NCBI GenBank assembly: GCA_013397935.1
Contig: VZRN01005629.1
Location: 186,001-250,000 of the forward strand
Source: Dasyornis broadbenti
Lineage: Eukaryota; Chordata; Aves; Passeriformes; Dasyornithidae
Length of the DNA stretch: 64,000 bases
Direction of reading: 5' to 3'
A program made the position numbers and the translations under genes. The notes beneath the pieces were generated by a model. The model did not search any database and was not told where the DNA came from. It worked only from the letters and a program-made list of their open reading frames with translations. Numbering within the stretch: the stretch's first letter is position 1; each line of letters begins with the position of its first letter. Positions 44,351 to 59,000 of this stretch are shown in pieces.

Positions 44351-45540
44351 TTAAGTGGCTCCAGCCAGAGCACCCAGAATTTTTTGCTGTGGGCCAAGCC
44401 TTCTCTTGAAAGCTCACATTTACACAGGACAGGTGTCTAATCTGAGAAACTCAGCTGGGCATGTGATACACCTGGCATTCCTGACAGGCACTGGGGTCCT
44501 TCATCTGTGTCTTGCCATTGTGGGAATCAATCTTCTCTCTCTGTAGGAATTTGTTTCCTTATCCTTCACCCTCTTTAGGGGAAATCTAACAGTCAGGTCA
44601 ATTAGTTCCGAGGAGGAAAGAATTTTCCAGATCCCTAAAGTTGTTTGAAGCTTGGAATTTCTTTTATTCCTTTTCCAGGCTAGGACATAAATGAGGCCTT
44701 TCTCAGTTTTCCCCCGATATCCTTTCTACTCCTTTACATTCAGTCCCACCTTTGTCACTTGAAGCACTCATTTGGAGAGCAGGACACCTTTCAGATTCCA
44801 GTCACTCCACCCTGCTAGTCTGGGTCCAGGGGATCTCAGCAGCATCTCAAGAAGGTGTTTTAAACACAAATACAGGAGACACAGTGATCTGGGCTGTGGA
44901 TCAGCTGCTGTAGCATTTAACATTTAACTCAGCACAGAAAAACCTGCATCAATAAACTGGGCATGGGAGGCTCACAGCATCCTCTTAAAAAGCTACCAGC
45001 ACCGAAGGGAAGTAGTGTTCAGGAGCTCAGGCACACTGCATCCAGGTGGCTGTGAGCATCCCCTCAGCTAACAACTGTAACATCTTCTGCAGCTGCAAAC
45101 AATAATCCCAGGCGCTATTTGCAGCTGGGTGTAGGACCAGCACAACCTAAATCTCTGGACAGCCCAACCAGCTGGAGCCACAAGGATGTCTTAACCAGGG
45201 AAAGAAATAAGTAGCCAGATAGATTTATTGCAGCTCAGAACATGTCAGTACCAGACAGGCTGTTCCTGAGTGCGTGGGTGCCTGTAGCTCCTGAGAAATT
45301 GTGACAGGGTGTGTGCAGTGCAGGTGAGGGAGCAGGGAAAGCTGGCTGCCAGCGGCAGCATTGCAAGGACAGTGTACCTTCCCTGCTTCAGGAAAGTTTC
45401 CCTGATTACTGATTAATGTCTCAGAGAATTTGCATCTATACCCTCGTCTTCCTCACTTTTATGATAACCTGTTTTATATGACTTTACAGCTTAGACTGAT
45501 GCTGGCGGCAGCAGTTTTGCTCAACTGTTCAGGTTTGAGC
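44351..45540. other. Intergenic DNA, nothing recognised
   Basis: No coding frame, RNA gene or repeat family identified by eye. Becomes more GC-rich towards 45.3 kb. Confidence 0.5.
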
Positions 45541-45541
45541 A

Positions 45542-45570
45542 GCCCCGGGGGTTTGAGTTGCCCCCTGGGC
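45542..45570. repeat. GC hairpin 1
   Basis: Arms GCCCCGGGGG (45542-45551) and CCCCCTGGGC (45561-45570) pair with one mismatch across a 9-nt loop. Confidence 0.8.
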
Positions 45571-45617
45571 AGGAGGCTCCAGGGGAAAGCCTGGCTCATT
45601 AGTGAGATGAAGTGCTG

Positions 45618-45641
45618 GGGCTGGGATAAAAAGCCCAGCCC
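45618..45641. repeat. GC hairpin 2 with TATA-like loop
   Basis: Perfect 8-bp arms GGGCTGGG and CCCAGCCC flank ATAAAAAG. The AT-rich loop inside GC arms resembles a TATA box; the function is unknown. Confidence 0.8.
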
Positions 45642-48600
45642 ACAGAGGGGTGAAGGCCAGGATTAGGTTCAGCTAGGGAGAGAAACCTCGAGGGGGAGGA
45701 GCTGATGAGAAGCATGGCTGGGGTCTGCGGCATTGGAAGGATCCAGCTATGACCAAAATCCCTGCAGAAACAGATGCTGAGAAATTCCCATGTTATGGCA
45801 GGAGACTGTGCTTAAACCTTCAGAAACAGAGCTATAAACAAAAAAAAACCTTACAGCCAAGGCATTAAATCTTGTGAGGTGAGATGTTTTCCATCTGTGT
45901 CTCCTGAAGGAAGGCTTTACCTTGGAAATTCCAACTGAGTTGGCAGAGGAGGAGGCAGTGAGGAGACAAACCTACAAACCTTTCTCCTGCACAAGGAGCT
46001 AAGTTCTTCCACCAGGAACTTTGTCATTTTGGGCGACAGCATTTGTGCCTCAGCACTCCTGTGTGTGGGAGCAGGCATAGCTGCCATCAGGGGCAGAGTT
46101 GGCTTCCAGTTGCTGCAGTTGCAGTGATGGTGTTCACTGGTATTGGGTTCTTTCTTCTGTGGATGGTGAATTCCAGACTTGCAGTCTTGCACGTCTGCTT
46201 GCCCTGTTCCAGGAATCTGTTGTGTCTGGTTGGAGGTGAGCTGGAAAGCAAGGAGGAGCCCGTAGCTCCTAGGCTTTGGAAGACCAGGAGAGCTTGCTCA
46301 TTGCAGATGTTTTCTGAGGTCTCCTCTGCTCAGTCTGGGCTCTTCAGGCGCTATTTTGCCCTGTGCTGCAGTTGCTGCAAATGAGTGCTACTCTGGCTAC
46401 TGCTTCTTTTGACTGGGGATGTAATTCTGGCTCAACTGAAAATGCACTTGCAAGGGAAGTGCTCGAGCTTGCAGACTGCTTTGGAGTTAACTTTGAAAAA
46501 TTACTTTTCTCCCCTGGTGTTTTTTGTTTTAATTTTCTTGTTCCTCTCCAAGTCTTTCTATTCCTGGGAGGACTGAGGAATAGATTGTTTTCATTATCAT
46601 TATTTCAGAACGGGGGGCAGGAGTGGATAATGATCCTATTTCATGCTTCCATGAGTTGCCATGTGGTGATGACATATGCCCTCCAGCAGGAAGTACTAAC
46701 AAGTGGGTCTCAACTTGCATTGAGCCATATTGCCATTCCCAAAATTCTCTATGTCTTCTGCAGTTTATGTAACCTGGTACTCCCTAGACCTTTGTAAATA
46801 TTGCAATTTGAAATTGCTCTGCAGTAACTTGAGGATTTTTTGTGGCATGTCTTAGATGTTCTGCCTTCTACCTTGTCCTTCTTCTTTTGGTCTCAAAGCA
46901 GAAGAGCCATTTTAATAGGCACACAATAATACGTGCCCCGAAACAGAAAACTAGGTGTACTTGATAGTATGGAGGACTCTTACTAGGATACAATTATGGA
47001 TGAATCCCAGGCAGCACACCAGACTGAACACGTAACTTCTAAAGAAGGTAATATTTCATCTTGACCTGCTGTGATCTATAAGAAAGATCATCTCCTGTGT
47101 GTCAAATGAGATTTAGAGCAACTGTTCTGTCTGCTGTTGCTTTGGATAATCCTTAGTGTGTACATGCTCCCTCTCAGGACTGCAGTCTGAGAAGGTGTGG
47201 CTGTGAGCTAGGCAGGGTGTTTGGGGTCAGATGCATTCAAGGCAGGGGAGCAAAGCCTTGCTCATCCAATGCAAACTGAAGTATCCAAACACATCTGACC
47301 TTTCCTGAGGCAGGAGGAAGAGTGGGATATTTGAGTGTGACCGTGCTGGAGAACAGGTTGGTGATGTGCAGACCTTTGACTCAATGTTTATGTGTGCAGA
47401 GCAGAAAGATGAAGAGCAGGAGATCAGTGTAATGAGCTGTGGTGAAGAGCCAAAGAATGGATTAATTTGGAAGCAAAACAAAAAACTGCATCATTGCATT
47501 CCTGTTTAAAGTATCCACTGCAGTAGGAATGTAGTATCTCTGCAGAAAGCATTGAAAATGTCGTGTGCAAACATGGGACTTTCAGGTATGTCACACATAA
47601 AACAGACTCAGTGTGTGTCCTGGGAATGGGCCAAAGATATTTTTTCTTTCCTTTGTACTAAGGAGAAAAGGTATCATAAATAAATCAAACCTGAGAAGAG
47701 TAATTCCTGATCCTCAGGTTGCTCATCAGATCAGAATATGATAAACATTAAATGACAGGCATTTCGGTATAAAGTCAATTATCTGTGTGTAGCAAATTAA
47801 AATTAGACACATCCTTTAGTCTGGAAATTCATCCTAATGGGTATGCAGGTTTCTTTTTGTTGAAGAACAGAGTCCCCTGAGTATAACAGCATTGTGCATC
47901 AGCTCAGAAGGAGCATTGACTTGACAGGCTTGGGAAGCTGCTGGCTCTGCTTTCCCTTCCCTGAGTTTTGTCTCACTCTGTTGGATAATGTTCCTTTTGC
48001 TTTATTTTTTTTTTTAGTGCTCTGAGGCACTTGAATATTGTAGTCTTTAATCAAAAGCATAAACAAAGATATCTTCAGTTTATTAAAAGAAAAGCAAATT
48101 ATTAATTTTATGGAAAATTGATGAGAAACTTGCAAATTTGGATGTCCTCTCTACTCCCCCACCCATCATGGTCTCCATGCTCAGCTGGAAATTGATCGAA
48201 CCATTTGAGGATGGGATGGAACTCCCACCTGCTTTGTGGATCAGGTTTTTCTAAGACACATTCTCCTCTGGCTCAGAGTGTGAGAAAATTCCTTCAGAGG
48301 TCTCTACTTTTGAGCAAAGAGTCAATTCCTAAAACTGGCTCTAGGTAGTTTTTATTTTTGGCTGGCTGGTGAGGCGTAGTCTAGTGTGGTGCAAGATCTG
48401 ATCTCATAAACGACGCTGCTCTTGGTGTGGTTTGCATGTGGGTTCTTGGCATGCTTTCCATGCCAGTGCCTGGGCAGCACTGCCTCTGCATGACTGAGCA
48501 GCCCCTCTTTGTGAAAGCTGGGAAGAAAAAAAATCTGTCTTGCAGTTAGTTCGCTGATGGATTTGCTTCTGCAAAATGAGTAACTGGAAACTAACATCCA

Positions 48601-51600
48601 ATTTGTTTAATGGGGACATGGGAAGAAGATAAATCTCGAAGAGGGCTCTTAATGACTATAATAATTAATGGTTTAATCTAAAGCACTTAGAGGGTGCTTT
48701 GTGAATGTCCCAGTGTCACACACTGGGTAAGGACTCCAGTGCAGAGCCAGTGCTGGAGGTTCATGGCAGCAGGGTGGGGTTTGTCTGGGACCCACAGATC
48801 AGAATGACAACCTGGTTTGGTTTTTGTCTGCCTAAGATCCAGCCCACAAAATAGCCAAGGGAGGTTTTTAGGAAGACGAGAGATCTCTTACTACACTGCA
48901 AGGTATTGGTTGCTACCAACCCCCTGTATGGTGTACATACCTGTGAAGGCATTTGGTGACCCTTCATGCTTTGCAAATAGGGCTATTGTGTGATATTTTC
49001 CTTAACCTGTTCTTAGAACTATGCTTTCATTGCTAAAAATATCTAAATTGGTTGGGGATTCCTGTTTTATCCTGACATTTATTCTGCAGCATCCAGTGTG
49101 CCCTGCCAGTTTGCAAACATTTACCTGATATATTGCTTTGCTCGATCAGTATTGGTATTCGTGAGTAAGCCACATCCTTGCAAGTGTTTCCATCTCATGG
49201 ATCTTTGTTTAAGATGGGCTTTCCTGCTTGCTGCAAGTTTGTGGTGTTTTCCCTTCCATTCCTTTCCTTGTGGGCTGTACCAGTGCAGTCTAGTCCCAGC
49301 CAAGTTTTCTGTGCTTACTCACTAAACTCATTCATTATTGAGCAAAACCCTGTAACAACATGTTTGATATTCCTCCCTGCTGCAGGGAGAAAGTTCCTTC
49401 AGTGAGCTGAACCTGGGAAACTTGTATCTGAAAGATTTCCTATGCTCTTAGTTCAAAGGATGCTTGAACAAGTCCGTGTCTCCTCTGTGGTGGAGCTATC
49501 TTAGGAGAAAGTGCTACTTAAAATCGAATGACTTTATTTATGTAAATCCATTTTACTGTTGCACATTGTGGAAGCAGTTAACCTTAAGTCATCCTTTTAC
49601 TCAGAAAACTGCTGTTAAGCTTTTTTGACCTGTGCGCTTTTGTAAGTTTTTAGCACACATTAACAAAATGTGTTCTCAAGAGGAATGCAAGCAACCTGCC
49701 AGTCATTCCTGGCTGACAGGGTCTTGTCACTAAGTGACACTTCCTCTTGGGGAGGGAGGAAGCAGGCATTTAACAGAGCCTCTCTCCTGCCTGAAGCAAT
49801 CCTGCCAGATGCCAGTGGCTGTCCCAGCAGTGGAAGGCTTTGGCAGGCAGCAGGGTGAGCTGTGGTTGTTGAAAAATAGGCTGAAGTAGCAGCAGCTGGC
49901 AGCTTGAAGAATCTCTGACAGTGTGATGATAACCTGTCTAGTACTGTCATCATTTGAGCTCAGCAGGACCAGAAAAAATCCTGATGATCTAGGGAAGATA
50001 TGGAAAGGCTGTGAGTTTTCTCTACTTTATCGAGGAATGCTTGTTTTCTTACAGCATGAAGGATTGTTTTAGCATTTGCAGAAGTAAAGATGGAGCATCT
50101 TGGCTGGCCTCTGAGGCCAACCTGACCTAAGTTTTACAGTTACATTTTTAGTAGGAAAATAACAATCAGTTTGAGCATCAAGTTTCTTTCAGAAATCTTA
50201 TTGCTACAGCAAAATACCATAACCCTTTAAGGGGAAGGAATGGGTGTTGCTCCTCTCCTGTTTACTGTGTGACTTCAGCAGTTTGTTTTAGTTTGGTAAA
50301 GTGAGCAGGTAATCTGCAGTGTAACTGGGAAAAGAACAGATGAAATACTAAATGTCAATGGATGATTTCCTTGTACAGGAGCAGGCAGTGTTCCTAAGTG
50401 CAGTTCTGAAGATCCAGGGTTACCAGGGACAAGTATTCCCACGTCAGACAGTCCTGCAGCCACCATAAGCACCACTGCAGGGAACCTCATTGCTATTTAA
50501 ATGAGCATCTGAAGTGCACAGCAGTGAAGAAGCCAGTGCTTCAGTCTGGGCTGAAGGCATTTTCTCCTGTCTCTGGTAGTGCTTGGCTGGCATTTTAGAC
50601 AGCAGCATTATTGACTGTCCAAGTGAATTATTCCACACAGCCAGACTGAAGTTAAATGGGCCCCAGTTGTCCCTTCTGGAAAGGATTTGTGCTGAAATGA
50701 GGACTGCTGTGGTGGTCATTGAGAAACGAAGATGCCCAACAATCTCATTTCATCATTTAGTCTGGAGAGAAGGCACAAATTTATATTAGATCTTGAAAAA
50801 TGAATGAAGCCCGTCTTTTCCCGCTTAGCGGGAAAGGTGCACCAAAGAGATTTATATACGTATGAATATATACAGCCCTCATATTTTTCTGGGGCTAATC
50901 CCAAAACAGGATATTGTCCTAAAAAAAAAATTATATGTATGGCAGAGCTCTTGCATCTGGAGAAGCTTGACAATCTGCACTAAGTATGGGTTGGAATCAA
51001 AGGTCTTGGAGTGAAAGACTCTTGGGAATCATGGGTACCTCTTGAATTTTGGAACAAAGCTTTGTATTTCAGTTCAGCCCCATGCTTTGCTCAGACAACC
51101 ATTATTTCTCATTAACAGGTACCTAAAATTGCTCTGGAAGCTGTCTTGTACGAATGTAATAGAGTAAAGTATGTTCTGAGTATTTGTACAGTGCCAAGTA
51201 TTAATTAACATGAAAGATACCAGCAATTGACTGAGCCATCTGCAAGTAATTTTATTAATGTTTAATCCTTATTAATGACATATTATTATTATTTGGGTAC
51301 ATGTTTTCCTAGCACATTTCGCACTCTCAGGCTCCATAATTTCCTTTACAACAGAGATAAGCTAAACCCCAGGAATAAAACTGAGCTCCAGTTTTCCGGC
51401 CTCTACCTAAGCCTGGAAGCACTTCACTTGGAGCTGCTGTAAAGGGATGGCAGTATAGAAACCATCACCAGGGATCTTTAGAGTGCAGGTGTGGATTTGG
51501 AGCTGGGGAGGGAGGCCAGTGTTTTTCTAATAAAACCAAATCCTCTTTGAAGGTGTGTGTCTGATTTTTTGGAGCCCTTGTGATCCCATCTGAGGAATCT

Positions 51601-53008
51601 GCGTTCGATTGTTTTTAGCCCAATTTGATGTTCCAGCAATATACTGGATTAAAATTTGCATGACGGAATGATTCCTAGAACCTGATGAAAACTGTGATTG
51701 TCTCTCAGACTGCAGTAACGGTACAGCAAACACCTGAGCTACATGTTTGACATGCTGTGGCGTACAACCCAGTTTGCTATTGAACTATGTTTTCAAATGG
51801 CACAATTCCTTTCACAGGCCCTCTCTCCCCCTCTTCCCTCCCAGTCCTTAGATGGAGAGATGGAAGGCTTCACTGAGTGCATTACCAGCAACCTGGCATT
51901 CTCTGAATGGGGGATGATAATAATGTGATGACATTCCATTGGTAAGAGTTTCACAGAAAAACCAAAGGTACAAAGAAGGTCATTTACACTTACAAGGACA
52001 AAATGTACAAACCATATCAGAGAGAAAGAAATGCTCAGCCTTATGATGATGCTGTTTGTTGTACATGATGTTATCACAGGATGATGTAGCTACTTTATCT
52101 TGCGTCTAATATAAAGACTAGATATGACAATTAAAAAAAAGTTCCAAATCAAAAGGGCTTGTGGGAATTAATTTTGCTGTGGGATTTATTCTTTTCCTGA
52201 ATGCAAATAGCAATAAAGGCTAAACCAGAGTAGTGACCACTCTGTAGCCTCTTGGCAGCTCATGCCTTCATTGTGCTGTTTTTTGTCCTTCTTGGTTGTT
52301 GATGCGGGAGCAGCAAATTTTAAACGGTTATTAGCAATAAATGCCTTTGAAGATGTGCAGCTCTACAAATGCCTGTGTATCATTGCAATAAATGTTAAGA
52401 GTTACACACTGGTAGAATAACGTTTTAGTTCTAGAATAATGGTTTGTTAATCTAAGGAGTGAATAGGAGTGCAGAAAAGAAATGAGCAATGAGTTTGGTT
52501 GCTGAAGCAATGTTTCATTAACTGGGGAAAAAACCTAACCCTGCATGGCTGCAAAGTTTATCAGTGCAAGCAAATAACTACTTTGCTTTCTACCAAAGAT
52601 ATTTTCATTTTCAATAATTACAGGAAATATAGAAGTGTTTCTTCTAGGAATTGTTTTTCCCCCCCCATTATTGTATTAGTTGAGAATATTTACTAATGGC
52701 TAAATATAATGAATATTACTTATGACTATCTCAATTTTCTTTAAATGGAGCTTGCTGAAGGCACTTCTAATCCATCCCAATTACTCTATCATACAGTTCC
52801 TGTAAAATTCGTAATTAGACGTGATGCTTTTTTGAGCGCAGAGCAAGAAGCTTGCTTTGCTAATAAGGCGTGATTTCCCCAGTCACCTTTTTAGTGACAA
52901 ATGTTTATTACCACAAAGACTGTCAAGCATGTAGCAGAAAAGCGAAAGGAGTTGATTTCTGTAGTGCAGGGGCCTCCCAGCAAAACACTGATTGAAGGAA
53001 CTCCTTGG
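45642..53008. other. Intergenic DNA, no gene recognised
   Basis: Short open frames only, none resembling a known family and none with a credible exon series. Mixed composition, GC-richer to about 46.4 kb and AT-rich after that. Confidence 0.55.
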
Positions 53009-53029
53009 CTGATACACAAAGTGTATCAG
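53009..53029. repeat. Perfect inverted repeat, 9-bp arms
   Basis: CTGATACAC-AAA-GTGTATCAG, a perfect palindrome with a 3-nt centre, in a stretch rich in TAAT-type motifs. Confidence 0.9.
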
Positions 53030-56000
53030 TGAAGAATATTAAGGGCGTCAAGCAGTGGATAGTAATCTAAATTAAATTAGCCTAACAACCTAAAATACTT
53101 TAGAATAATAAATATCTCTAGCCACAAGAGGCTCATTTTACTTAATTCAGAAATATTAAGCAGTTTGTATAATTGTACTTGGAACTCATTATGAAGAGTG
53201 CATATGGTAATATGAATACCATCCTTGTTAAATCTACTGAATTACAGAGTTAGAAGTGTACATTAATACCTAATATCTGCTTTTTTTTAAAATTAAAAAC
53301 TGCAGCTTTTTGCTGTCTTCAGCTGGAAATTATATTGATCACAAAATGGAGTAAGGCACCCAGGTTTTTTAATAAAAGTGAGAGATGATATAATGAGAGA
53401 TAATGGTGAGGAGTACAATACACCCTTTCCTTACTGTGCAACCAGAAATTCATTGCCTGCTGCTGCCTACGGGAAGGTGTAAAAGGAAACCAAACAAAAT
53501 GTGTTCAGTGTCTCTGGACACGGGGTCATGTGAAGAGAGCTTTGCTGATGGCTTGTAACTCTGCTTAGTTACACTTTCAGATGCTTTCCCTGATGGGGAG
53601 GGTGTTTCACCTGGCTAGTTTTCTGTAGCTAGTAGGCTAATTTTCCAAAAAAGGTTGTTTCTCTGCGCAGGTTTAATACAGAAAGGATGTTCTTCCAATT
53701 GAATAAATAGACCAGGTTGGCTCAGTCTTCAGATCTACCATTTTTTTCTTTATTCTAAAAGCTAGAAATACTGACACTTGTAAAATAAGCATTAGTATCC
53801 TCTTTGCTCATCTTTAGTGCATTTAGATGTCAAACTCTTCTCTTAGCATATGAATAGTCCCTATGGACTGCATTGTAAATTTCATGGGGGACTTTAAAAG
53901 GTGTGGATTAATTGTTCCCTGTTCCCCTGTGAAGTCTGTTATGAGAATTAAAAGAGGTCATCAGTGACTATTCTGGTGTAAAGGCAGAGAGAGCTAAGAT
54001 CTTCCTAATTAATTGATCATTGTAGTGTCGGTCTCAACACATGGCGTTATCAAGTGAAAAAGTGGCATGATTTATTTTAGGGTACTCACTGGTAGAGCTG
54101 AAAACAAAAAAAAAACTCCTCCTGGCTGCTTAAAAGGCAAATGATGTTTACTTTACAATATAGACAGGATCAATCTTACCCCATTCTTACTATCCAGTCA
54201 CCATTGTGCCTGGAAGATTTAGTGGTTTTATATCCTGAGCTTCCTGATTGCATTGGATTTGTGTGAAATGGGAGTGAAGGAAAAGAACAATTTGGATAGT
54301 ACAGTGGGAAGAAATACATAAGATTCTTTACCCCCACCAACAAATCTGAGCATTTTACTGAGGAAGAAGAGTCCTAAAGCACTGTATGAACATGGACTAC
54401 TAACAGTTTTAACTGGAAACATACCAAATAATTACATTGCTTCCTAAATAGCAGGCATTTATTGACTGCCAGCAATGCCCTGATCCTTCATAAATCATAA
54501 ACCAATCAATTTAAAATACTTTTACTGTGTTAATCTGTCTCAAACAGGGGTTACCTTGGCAGAAGTTTATACAGTGTCTTAAAATGGGAGCTGTGAATGC
54601 AGAAGAGGACTGTTAAGAAAAGTAATTGATGTTATTGAAAACTGAATTTTTTCCTGTGAGGAGGGAGTGCTGATTGAACACATGAGCTCCACTTAGGTTT
54701 TGTTGTGTGATAGATTTATTTTTTTTTTTTAGTAACACTGCAGGCAAATTGTGATGGAAAAGAGAATCACTGGAGTAGAGTTTTTTTGGAGTATTTTATT
54801 TATAGTGGCTTAGGAAGGATGCAGAGTGGGTTCTATGTGAAATAGCTGTTCTGCAGTACCCTTTCCAAAGTTATGGAAGATAAAACCTCCAAACTGATGT
54901 TGAAATTAAATGATATCTGTTTGATGTTAGTAATTTCCAAAATGTCACATTTAAAATTTAGAATAACAGATTAGCTTTGACATCTAAACTTTATTATTAA
55001 ATTTGCCCCCCCCCCCCTTATCTTACAACAGAATTTTCTTTACATTAAATAAAGACATTTTAAAGAAAATTGTATTTCGAAGCCTTGGGTCTCTGTCGGA
55101 GCCCTGAAAAGTATGGATGTACTTTGTCCTTGATATGTATGCACAGATGCAGTAAATTGTATCTGAGGTGCTTGTGTTCCTCCATGAACTCCTACAGCGG
55201 TGTATCAGCACCAGACACCTGTGGATGTCCACTGGGGTTGGGTCTACCTTTATTTTAAGAAGGGTAAAGTCACCCTCTGCTGTTAGTAAAAGCTATTTTT
55301 TGTTGTCCTGTCACTGAATCAAAATAATCAATTTGCTTGTACAGCTTTGCTGTGGAGTAGGGGCCATTTTTTGAGCACTTGCATTCCTGTCTGGAAATGC
55401 ATTTAAATTCTATTTTATTTTAACACTCTTCCATTTTTCAAGATTTTCGCTCACTGCTTTTTATGTACAATATTTGAATTATATGGGCAAGATAAGAATG
55501 TTGCTCATTGAAAAGTGTGACAGGCTGGCATTAACCTGTCCAGAATTTGTGTCTGATGGAGCAGATACTGTTTAGATGAATTACATATTTGGTCTCTAAA
55601 AGCTTTTCAACACTAAACCAAAGCCCTTCACTTTTTCTAACAATTATGTGGCATGAGATCAAAACCCTTGCACTGTTTCAGTAAACCATAGTCAACGGGA
55701 AGGCATCAGGATTACACAAGCCTTTTGGAGGGATGGAACAAGCTGTTCTTGTTCCTTGAGCTCTGGTTTTGGGGCTATTTCCTCTCCCCTGAAGCCTCTC
55801 TGGGCAGGAAGTGGTGTCCTCAGTGTTCCAGCACTGCTCTGGTGGCCAAGGTGTTTCTCCTGAAGATCCGGGGCAATTGGGTTTGTGATAAACGCCATCT
55901 CTTAATTTTTTGCATTCACCCAATCAAAGGTCCTTTTCCTGCTCTTAAATCCCATCAGTGGATGGGACTGCTGAAAACCCCACACGAGTGGCTGAGGTTT

Positions 56001-59000
56001 TGTCCAGGATGGAGTTTCCAGCGTGGAAATTGAATGGGATTGTAGTCATAACAGCCCAAGTGTGTGAGACTCCTACTAGGAACTGGGAGAGGCAGTGCCA
56101 GCCTGCAAGAAGATGGTGTGTAGTGAATCCCAGGAAACAAATCTGTGTATCTTCTTCAGGGGCCGGGAATGACTGACAGAAACTGACAAATCTAAAGTGG
56201 AGCTGCCATAACTTTGCTGCCTTCTGCACATTACCCAGGGTGGAATTTCCCTTTTCGCAGGGGGGGTGGTGGAATAGACTGGGCTCTTGTTTTGAATACA
56301 AACTACAGGAAGCCAGTTATTGCTTGGAGAATTAATTTGGCCTGCTGAATGTCATATTAGCACATTCAGAGCACAAAATGTCCTTTCTGAAAATTTCTAT
56401 TGATTTTTATGACAAATGAAATATTGCAGAATATTAACACAAATGTTATTCCTTTTCTGCAGTGATACTACAAAATTCTGTGTCATTCTAGTGAGAAAAC
56501 TGCTGCAAAGGGACTGGTTGTGTTTTTAAAACATGGAGGGGCCTGATGGTAAATCCCATATATGAGAGTTTCAGAACGAAGATATTTCTATTTGAGCAAT
56601 CTAAGCCCAAGTGGATCATACTGAATGCATACCAAATAATTCTTCTTTGCCAGGATTTTTATGACTGAGGCACAGCTGACATTCAGTGATTTCAGTATGC
56701 ATAACTCAAGCATCAAGTTTTGTGGCATTTGTGTCCTTAACGTTCATTAAGAGTTCTGTACATCATTGGACTAATCTTTGCCTACAATAAACTTATGAAA
56801 ATATATGAAATGTCTGCATCTATCTTGCTGTCACCTCCTGGCTCTCTGGAGATTGACACATAAATGCCCAGAAAAGATGGAGACATCAGATGGAGCATAT
56901 TGCTGTAATCTGCTGGGATGGTTTCCCAGGAAAACTTGATTGTTTTACATAATCCTGTCGAAATGCCTCCTAAGTAAAGTAGGAATGTAGTTAAAGAGAT
57001 TTTTCCGTGTCAGTAATCTCCATATTTAAGCTATCCTTTCCTTTTTATATAGCTCTTGAGCTAACATCTACCTCATCTGGTTTTTTACTCTGAGATGTTG
57101 TTTACACTTACACAACTGCATTTTAACTTTGATGTCAGATCTTACTGGCGAGTGCTGATGTGTATAAAGTAACTGTAGCCCTTCAAGAGGTGACTTGTAA
57201 GATATCAGAGATACTGCCAGGATAAATGCACCTGCAGTGAAGTTTCCCAACCTCTAGACTTTGCTAAATAATGCCTCCTTCTCAATTTTTGCTGCTATGA
57301 GAAATCTTGAGGTTATATTAAATCATGCTTTTTTTTTAATTTTATTTTAATTGCACTTCAGAAGCTGTGTTTGTCTAGAGAGATGTTTAGAATAAATAAT
57401 GCTTAGCCCTCTAGTGCTGCCTCATGACTCTCCTGAGTGGAGATTAAAGAACTTGAAATCTGAATATGCCCCTTGCGCCATCCCCTGCTGCCCCGCCCCA
57501 AGTGTAAAATCCCAGTCTTGCTCTGGATGCAGTCTAGATTGAGACAGGCAGTCAAGAAATGTCAAATGCTCAGGATTGCTGTGGCACCTTTCAGCTAGCT
57601 GAGAGGAGCAGGAAGTGCTGAGCTGTCTGTGCAGTGTCACTTCATAAGGTGTTCAGCCATCAAATTGATAGAATTCAATGGCACATAAATGTATCAAGCA
57701 ATCACCTTGTTTTCCCATTTATCTATGATTCCTTTCTTTTGGCGTAAAACCAGTTTACCACTTTTTTTTTTTTTTCTCTACATAAAAAAAAGTGAGTGAT
57801 GTTTGGATTACCCAAAAAATGTACTTTACTGATAGCAGTTAATATCCTCTGCTTCTCCACCTGCAGCCATGTAGGACAGGGGTGGTTGTACAGGGAGCTC
57901 CTTGAGAGCAACATAAACTGTTTAATAAATTTCATTTGTCTGCATAATTTGTGATTTATGGCTGTGTTGTTAGGAAAGCTCAAGAAGGATGATTCTGTGT
58001 TTGATGTACTTCTACAGATATGGCCATATACTTTATGGGAGGTTTACACTCTACTTGCAGGAAATATGGATCTGTATATACCAGGGAGCTCATATTGGGA
58101 AACCTTTTTGGATGACCAAGAAAACCCCCTGTACTATTTAAATTTCCATTTAGGAGTACATCTTTTAGCTTTTGGTTGAAGTGTTGCAAACCAAAGAAGG
58201 TGGCAGTTGATTTGGAGGACAACACTGTGAATTATGTTTCTGGTGGCAAAATGCAATTTCCTTGCAAGAGTGAGACACTTAAAAATGAATGAAGGCTGCT
58301 AAAAGTACTGGCTTTGCACTCCCCCTTATTTCATAGATAACCTAAAATAGTATGATTTGTATTGGCAAGATATCAATCCAACAGACCAAAGTTTTGGAAT
58401 CTGAGCTGCATTTGAGTATTTAGAGGTAGCTGGTATAGATCATACTCAAACAGCTTGGTGGCTTTTTTTTTTTTTTTTTTTTAAGATTAAATTTTGGTTA
58501 CTTTAAATATACTATTTAAAATCTCTGGCTTAAATATTGGCAGTAAGTGAAAAATGTTGTGGCTGCTTTTAAAATTCCTTGTGTAATATCGAACTATGAT
58601 GTTCTGTAAATGAATCCCAAAGTGAGCTTTGCTATAAAGCAGAGGATTCTTAATAAAGTTGATCAACAGCTAACCTGGAAGATTTCTATGCTATTCTTGT
58701 CTTCCCAGGGACAAGGCATTAGAAATGTAGCCTGATCTAGCTGTTCTTAGAAAGCAAGACCTTTAAGCAGGGAGGGTTTAGCTAGCATTGTAGATCCAGA
58801 AATTTGGGAGGTATTTCCTAAAGTCACCTTCAGGGCAGAGTTTAAGCAAGAGGACAATGTGTTTCAGTAATGACTGCAGAGCTAAAGAAAATTCACTTTC
58901 ATTTTAACACCATAAGCCGTTAATACACTGCACAGTTTCTCTTTCAAAAACCCCCACTGGAAGACCCCACTGAAATTCTGGTAGAGTTAAAAGAAAAGAT

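Noticed and set aside
57958..58179. 73-codon plus-strand frame with aromatic-rich sequence
   Set aside because: Looks protein-like by eye, but there is no known match, no promoter and no splice partners; likely chance.
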